A stretch of DNA of 8,505 nt, taken from the NCBI GenBank assembly GCA_023428515.1, contig JAEYXI010000551.1, forward strand, positions 1 to 8,505, written 5' to 3'. The notes below the pieces were generated by a model, which searched no databases, had not been told where the DNA came from, and saw only the letters and a program-made list of their open reading frames with translations. The translations under genes and the position numbers were made by a program. This stretch comes from Pseudomonadota bacterium (GTDB lineage Bacteria > Pseudomonadota > Alphaproteobacteria > Rhizobiales > Rhizobiaceae). The number at the start of each line of letters is the position of its first letter. Positions within the stretch are counted from its first letter, which is position 1. Positions 4,748 to 8,505 of the stretch are shown piece after piece.

Positions 4748-5584
4748 TCAGGGATCGTATATTCGTTGCCGGCCGCGATCCTGCTGCCACAGTTTCTCGC
4801 CGATCGCACAGTCATAGGCCGGATCGGTTCGTGCACTCACCAGGATCGGTTCGCTCGACTCCATCCGTTGCGGTCGCCGCGGCAGCGGCCCGCCCGCCAG
4901 CTCGAGCAGGAGCTTGCGGCGAAGCGCTTCGGGAAATTGCGACCAACTGACGACCGGCATGACGAAGGAGCCTGGCCCGCCGATGACGCATTCGCTGTAA
5001 TAGGTGTCGAGCTCGGCCACGTCGTAGGGCATGAGGTCCGCGCTGCCCACCATCACCGGCAGCCCATTGATGATGACCTTCTGCGCGACCACAGCGTCGC
5101 GCGCGGCATCGACCGCTAGGCCCTCATTGTTCGGCCCATCCCCGGAGATGTCGATCACCCGCCTCACGCCGCGAAAACTGCTTTCGGCCAGAAGGTCCCC
5201 TGCGAAGTTCAGGGCGCCCGAGATGGAGGTACGGCGCGATTGGCGCGGCGTGGGGGCGGAAAGCTGCTGCGCGACGCGTTCCGCATCGGCCCGGCCGGCA
5301 ATGATGGTCCAGGGAACGATGACATGCTGCGACGTGTGCCCCGCCCATTCGAAATAGGTGACGGCGATCTTGCCGTAGGGGCCATCGGCGATGGCTTTCA
5401 ACACTTGTGGGTCCGTCAAGGCCTGCGCATAGCCGCGCCGCTGAATTTGAAGCTCGTCGGGCGACATCGAAAGTGAAATGTCGGCGGCGAGCACCAATTC
5501 GACATCGACCGGTTCCACGGCCGAGGCAGGAAATGCAAGGAACGCGGCTGCAGCCGCAAGCATCATGCGGACGTGGTGAAGCAT
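4748..5584 (-). CDS. Secreted DUF1194 (VWA-like) protein, first of a tandem pair
   Basis: This 278-residue protein has a short signal peptide (basic HHVR, then a leucine/alanine core to ~21, likely cleavage in FPASA before VEP) and a DUF1194 domain over the rest. MIDAS residues are Asp35, Ser37 and Ser39 (DISLS), Thr119 (RRTSISGAL) and Asp149 (SGDGPNN). Cys199 and Cys259 match the pair in the paralogue. It shares long blocks with the downstream gene, such as AVTYFEWAG and VIDISGDGPNN, showing an old tandem duplication. It starts 91 bases after the dehydrogenase stop on the same strand, so it may be in that transcript. The ATG at 5584 has no clear Shine-Dalgarno; the paired ATGs at codons 7-8 are alternative starts that would still give a short signal peptide. 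An 8-bp hairpin lies 16 bases upstream. Confidence 0.87.
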   Translation of the reverse strand: MLHHVRMMLAAAAAFLAFPASAVEPVDVELVLAADISLSMSPDELQIQRRGYAQALTDPQVLKAIADGPYGKIAVTYFEWAGHTSQHVIVPWTIIAGRADAERVAQQLSAPTPRQSRRTSISGALNFAGDLLAESSFRGVRRVIDISGDGPNNEGLAVDAARDAVVAQKVIINGLPVMVGSADLMPYDVAELDTYYSECVIGGPGSFVMPVVSWSQFPEALRRKLLLELAGGPLPRRPQRMESSEPILVSARTDPAYDCAIGEKLWQQDRGRQRIYDP

Positions 5585-5600
5585 CGATCGATAGTGCGTC

Positions 5601-5621
5601 AGCGGCGAAACCGTCGCCGCT
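5601..5621 (-). promoter_or_regulatory. Hairpin in the leader of the first DUF1194 gene
   Basis: AGCGGCGA (5601-5608) and TCGCCGCT (5614-5621) are perfect complements around a 5-base loop. It lies between the dehydrogenase stop and the DUF1194 start (16 bases before the ATG at 5584). No U-run follows on the minus strand, so termination is unlikely. An RNA processing or stability element between two genes of one transcript is possible. Confidence 0.4.
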
Positions 5622-5675
5622 CACAATCGCGTGAACACGAGAACCTTGCTTGCACCGCCGTTTGCCGAAGTTCGA

Positions 5676-8237
5676 TCAGCTCCTCGGCTTGAGATTCTCC
5701 GGGTCGTAGAGCGGCTTGTAGCCGATGCCGGCGACCTCGACCGGGTAGGTTTCATTGAAATATTCGAGCAGCAGCTTGCGGCCTTCCTGGCAATGGGACC
5801 AAGGCAGATAGGCAAGCGCGATGTTCTTGCCGATGGTCGGTCCGTAGGCGACCGAGGTTGTGTAGGAGCGGCGGCCGAGTTCGTCGACCAGCACTTCCTT
5901 GGTGTCGGGATCGATGACCGGCATGGTGCCGACCGGATAGCGAGCGACGCCTCTGGAGTCGGTGTTCTCGGTCATCACCAGCGTGCAGAGCATGGCAGGC
6001 TGATTGTCGCGCGCCTTGTATTCGAGATGCTTGGCCTTGCCGCGGAAGTCCGCTTCCTTGACCTTCGGACGGGCAAGATCGGCCTCGATGAGGTTGTACT
6101 GGGTCAGGAGGTCGGCGTTCTGCAGGCGCAGCGACTTTTCCATGCGGCGGGAGTTGGCGTAGGTTTCCACGCCGAAAGCCATGACGCCCGTGGAGCGCAG
6201 CGCATCCCAAACGGCGAGGCCGTCCTCATACTTCATGTGTAGTTCCCAGCCCTGCTCGCCGACATAGGAGATGCGGAAGGCGGTGACGTTCTTTCCGGCA
6301 ATCTCGATCTGCTTGATGGCGGCGAAGGCAAAGTTCTCGGGATCGAGCCCGCCGGGATCCGCGACCACCTTCTTCAGCGTTTCGCGGGCGTTGGGTCCCC
6401 AGATGCCGATAGTGATGTATTTCTCCGAAACATCCGTGATGGTGACGTCGAGGCCACGATCTTCGGCGACGCGCTTCATGTAGTGGAAGTCGCGCGGGCC
6501 TGCATCGGCGCCGTTCACGAGGCGGCAACGGTCGGCCATGCGGAAGACGGTGAAGTCGGCCCGCACCATGCCCTCGTCGTCGAGGAAATGGGTGTAGATG
6601 CCCTTGCCGATATTGGCGTCGCCGCCGATTTTTGCGGCGCAGAGCCATTCGAGCAGTTCGACGTGGTCCGGCCCCTCGATGTCGACCATGTGGAAGTGCG
6701 AGAGATTGACGATGCCGCAGTCCTCGCTCATCGCCAGGTGCTCGGCGTTGGAGACACGCCAGAAATGGCGGCTATCCCATTCGTTCTCGCGTATGGGAAC
6801 GCGATTGCCGTATTTCTCCAGCAGGTGCTCGTTGGCCTTGTAGCCATGCGCACGCTCCCAGCCGCCAAGCTCCATGAAATAGCCGCCAAGCTCGACTTCG
6901 CGTTCATAGAAGGGCGAGCGCTTGACGTTCCGGCCGGTGGCGTAGGGCTCGCGAGAATGCACGGCCGGGAAGTAGATTTTTTGCGCCGCCTCGCGCGTGC
7001 GGCCCTCGATGAAATCTTCCTTGAGTTGATGCGGATAGAAGCGCGAATAGTCGATCGAGTTATGATCGATCTCGGTGCGGCCGTCGGTCATCCAGTCGGC
7101 GATGAGCTTGCCGTAGCCGGGGCCGTCCTTGACCCAGATGGCGACGCAGTACCAAAGCCCCCTCACCTTCTGGCTTTCGCCGCAGGACGGACCGCCGGCG
7201 GCCGACACCTGCAGCAGGCCGTTGAAGGAATGGCTCTCGTTATAGCCGAGCTCGCCGAGGATAGGCGTCAGCTCGATGGCGCGCTCCAGCGGCTCGATGA
7301 TCTGCTCCATGTCGAGGTCGCGCTGGGACGGCGACAGGCGCGCCTGATCCTTCTCAAGGATCTCGCGCGGGTGGCAGAGACGCGGATTGTCGGTCTCGTA
7401 ATAGCCCCACTCGATCTGGCCGCCCTCGGTGGTCTTCGGGTCGCCGGTGTCGCGCATGTAGGCCGAATTGCCCTGATCGCGCAGCAGCGGGTAGCCGATG
7501 TCCCTGCCCGTGCCCTCGAATTCGTTGAAGGGGCCAAAGAAGGTGAGCGGGTGATCGACCGGCATGACCGGCAGGTCCTCGCCGACCATTTCCGCGATGA
7601 GGCGACCCCAGATGCCGGCGCAGACGACGACGTGATCGGCCATGATCGTGCCGCGATGGGTGACGACGCCCTTGATGCGGCCATTCTCGACGATGAGCGA
7701 GGTTGCGGGCGTGTTGGCGAAGGATTTCAGCTTGCCGGACTTTTCCGCCGCATCGACCAGCTTGCCGGCAACCGTCTGTGAGCGGGGAACGACGAGGCCG
7801 GCGTCGGGATCGAACATGCCGCCCATCACCTGATCCTGCTCGATCAGCGGGAACAGCTTCTTGATCTCTTCCGGCGTGACGAGATGCGCGCGGGTGCCGA
7901 AGGCCTTGGCGGACGAGACCTTGCGCTTGATCTCCTCCATCCAGGTGTCGTCACCGGTGCGCGCGACCTCCAGCCCGCCGACGCGGGCGTAGTGACCCAT
8001 CTTTTCGAAGAAATCGATGGAATACTGGGTCGTCCAGACGGACAGATAATCGTGGCTGGTGGTGTAGCAGAAGTCGGAAGCGTGGGCCGTCGAGCCGATG
8101 TCGGTGGGGATGCCGGACTTGTCGATGCCGACGATGTCGTCCCAGCCGCGCTCGATCAGGGGGTGCGCGAGCGACGCGCCGACGATGCCGCCGAGCCCGA
8201 CGATGACGACCTTAGCCTTTTCCGGAAACCCTGCCAT
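5676..8237 (-). CDS. FAD dehydrogenase fused to GcvT-like folate domain (dimethylglycine/sarcosine dehydrogenase type)
   Basis: This 853-residue cytosolic protein has the full architecture of dimethylglycine/sarcosine dehydrogenases. A DAO-type FAD domain (~8-375) is followed by a short linking FAO_M-like region (~378-435), a GcvT folate-binding domain (~440-720, with YVGEQGWELHMKY) and a GcvT C-terminal barrel (~745-835). Family members oxidise an N-methyl group of a glycine derivative and pass the one-carbon unit to tetrahydrofolate. His52 in GSTAHASD lines up with the histidine that carries covalent FAD in mitochondrial homologues. The dinucleotide motif is unusual (GLGGIVG, one residue longer than GxGxxG). 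The exact substrate is not fixed by sequence; dimethylglycine, sarcosine or a related methylated amine all fit. The ATG at 8237 has GGAG nine bases upstream. The promoter carries AraC-type direct repeats, implying induction by the GlxA-family regulator. Confidence 0.9.
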   Translation of the reverse strand: MAGFPEKAKVVIVGLGGIVGASLAHPLIERGWDDIVGIDKSGIPTDIGSTAHASDFCYTTSHDYLSVWTTQYSIDFFEKMGHYARVGGLEVARTGDDTWMEEIKRKVSSAKAFGTRAHLVTPEEIKKLFPLIEQDQVMGGMFDPDAGLVVPRSQTVAGKLVDAAEKSGKLKSFANTPATSLIVENGRIKGVVTHRGTIMADHVVVCAGIWGRLIAEMVGEDLPVMPVDHPLTFFGPFNEFEGTGRDIGYPLLRDQGNSAYMRDTGDPKTTEGGQIEWGYYETDNPRLCHPREILEKDQARLSPSQRDLDMEQIIEPLERAIELTPILGELGYNESHSFNGLLQVSAAGGPSCGESQKVRGLWYCVAIWVKDGPGYGKLIADWMTDGRTEIDHNSIDYSRFYPHQLKEDFIEGRTREAAQKIYFPAVHSREPYATGRNVKRSPFYEREVELGGYFMELGGWERAHGYKANEHLLEKYGNRVPIRENEWDSRHFWRVSNAEHLAMSEDCGIVNLSHFHMVDIEGPDHVELLEWLCAAKIGGDANIGKGIYTHFLDDEGMVRADFTVFRMADRCRLVNGADAGPRDFHYMKRVAEDRGLDVTITDVSEKYITIGIWGPNARETLKKVVADPGGLDPENFAFAAIKQIEIAGKNVTAFRISYVGEQGWELHMKYEDGLAVWDALRSTGVMAFGVETYANSRRMEKSLRLQNADLLTQYNLIEADLARPKVKEADFRGKAKHLEYKARDNQPAMLCTLVMTENTDSRGVARYPVGTMPVIDPDTKEVLVDELGRRSYTTSVAYGPTIGKNIALAYLPWSHCQEGRKLLLEYFNETYPVEVAGIGYKPLYDPENLKPRS

Positions 8238-8268
8238 TGTCCGCTACTCCGAAGTGGTGTTGCGGCGG

Positions 8269-8298
8269 ACTATAGGGCGTTGCGGAGGGATGATCGAA
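8269..8298 (-). promoter_or_regulatory. Predicted promoter of the dehydrogenase gene
   Basis: On the minus strand TATAGT (8274-8269) is a good -10 (CTATAG is also close to the rhizobial form). The -35 region 18 bases upstream, TTCGAT (8298-8293), is poor, as expected for an activator-dependent promoter. Transcription would start near 8262, giving a leader of about 25 bases. Confidence 0.5.
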
Positions 8299-8303
8299 GC
8301 CTG

Positions 8304-8342
8304 TTTGCGACATTGCCGAAACGCCGCGCGACCATGCCGAAA
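8304..8342. promoter_or_regulatory. 21-bp-phased direct repeats, candidate AraC-family activator site
   Basis: GCGACATTGCCGAAA (8307-8321) and GCGACCATGCCGAAA (8328-8342) match at 13 of 15 positions and are offset by exactly 21 bp. The proximal copy, with its TTT extension from 8304, ends six bases from the predicted -35 of the dehydrogenase. AraC-family activators commonly bind two direct half-sites about 21 bp apart, next to or overlapping the -35. TTTGCGACAT (8304-8313) also occurs in the palindrome at 2613-2636. Confidence 0.65.
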
Positions 8343-8345
8343 TCG

Positions 8346-8370
8346 AAAAAGGCCGGGCATGAACCCGGCC
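8346..8370 (-). terminator. Rho-independent terminator of the right-edge gene
   Basis: On the minus strand GGCCGGG (8370-8364) pairs with CCCGGCC (8357-8351) around a 6-base loop, followed by TTTTT (8350-8346). It begins 25 bases after the stop codon of the partial gene at the right edge. It separates that gene from the dehydrogenase promoter. Confidence 0.85.
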
Positions 8371-8395
8371 TCCATATCGCGCGCTGTGCGACTTC

Positions 8396-8505
8396 CTATT
8401 CGATGATATTGCCGCGCCCGCCTTCGATCTCCACCGTCTCGGGGCCGGCCAGAACCTCGCGGTCGCCGTTCGGCATTGTGACGAAGCAGCCCTGCGGGCA
8501 GATCT
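8396..8505 (-). CDS. C-terminal end of an unrecognised protein with a CPQGC motif (partial)
   Basis: The minus-strand frame entering from the right edge gives 35 residues, starting ICPQGCFVTMPNGDREVLAG and ending with GGRGNIIE, stop TAG at 8398-8396. The predicted strand-turn-strand pattern (FVTMPNGDREVL) and the acidic end suggest a small beta-rich domain. The two cysteines in CPQGC could bind a metal or form a disulfide, but I do not recognise the family. It is transcribed in the same direction as the dehydrogenase and ends at its own terminator, so it belongs to a separate upstream unit. It may be a short protein whose start is only a little outside the window. Confidence 0.65.
   Translation of the reverse strand, partial: ICPQGCFVTMPNGDREVLAGPETVEIEGGRGNIIE

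Noticed and set aside
6483..7781. 432-codon open frame on the + strand
   Set aside because: It lies wholly antisense to the dehydrogenase gene, whose domains and motifs are clear. Long antisense frames are common opposite GC-rich genes.
1..8505. CRISPR arrays, tRNA/rRNA genes, insertion sequences, toxin-antitoxin or phage-defence genes
   Set aside because: I saw no regularly spaced repeats, no tRNA-like cloverleaf, no transposase and no matching protein motifs in any supported frame.

Overview
The window is GC-rich and almost fully coding. A DUF1127-type mini-protein, a GlxA/GbdR-type AraC regulator, rhizobial-style promoters and paired DUF1194 proteins together suggest an alphaproteobacterium of the order Hyphomicrobiales (a Mesorhizobium-like rhizobium is my best guess). 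This assignment is inference from gene content; no marker gene is present.

Left part (1-2600). The 3' end of an unrecognised + strand gene (to 158) runs tail to tail into a small NTF2/SnoaL-fold protein (172-627, -). Upstream of that on the same strand lies an LrhA/HexA-type LysR regulator (690-1592, -). The junction between these two carries a perfect 10-bp inverted repeat that would bury the Shine-Dalgarno of the NTF2-like gene. The LysR gene is divergent from a 61-aa DUF1127-like gene (1820-2005, +). Their predicted promoters lie on the same ~30 bp, with two small dyads beside them. A 46-aa ORF (2353-2493, +) follows, with its own promoter, a good ribosome binding site and a textbook terminator.

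Right part (2600-8505). This looks like a catabolic module for N-methylated glycine-type compounds. A GlxA-family (DJ-1/PfpI plus AraC HTH) activator (2742-3743, +) converges on a minus-strand block. In transcription order that block is an 853-aa FAD dehydrogenase fused to a GcvT-like folate domain (8237-5676, dimethylglycine/sarcosine dehydrogenase type), then two related secreted DUF1194 (VWA-like, MIDAS-bearing) proteins (5584-4748 and 4651-3800). The right edge holds the last 35 codons of another minus-strand gene, with a terminator.

The main regulatory observation is that the activator promoter and the dehydrogenase promoter share the exact 10-mer TTTGCGACAT. Upstream of the activator it lies in a 24-bp perfect palindrome. 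Upstream of the dehydrogenase it begins a pair of 15-bp direct repeats offset by exactly 21 bp, the two-helical-turn spacing typical of AraC-family sites. A related 9-mer lies upstream of the second DUF1194 gene. This predicts one small regulon: activator, dehydrogenase and possibly the DUF1194 pair. The role of the two secreted MIDAS proteins in it is the least explained part of the window.
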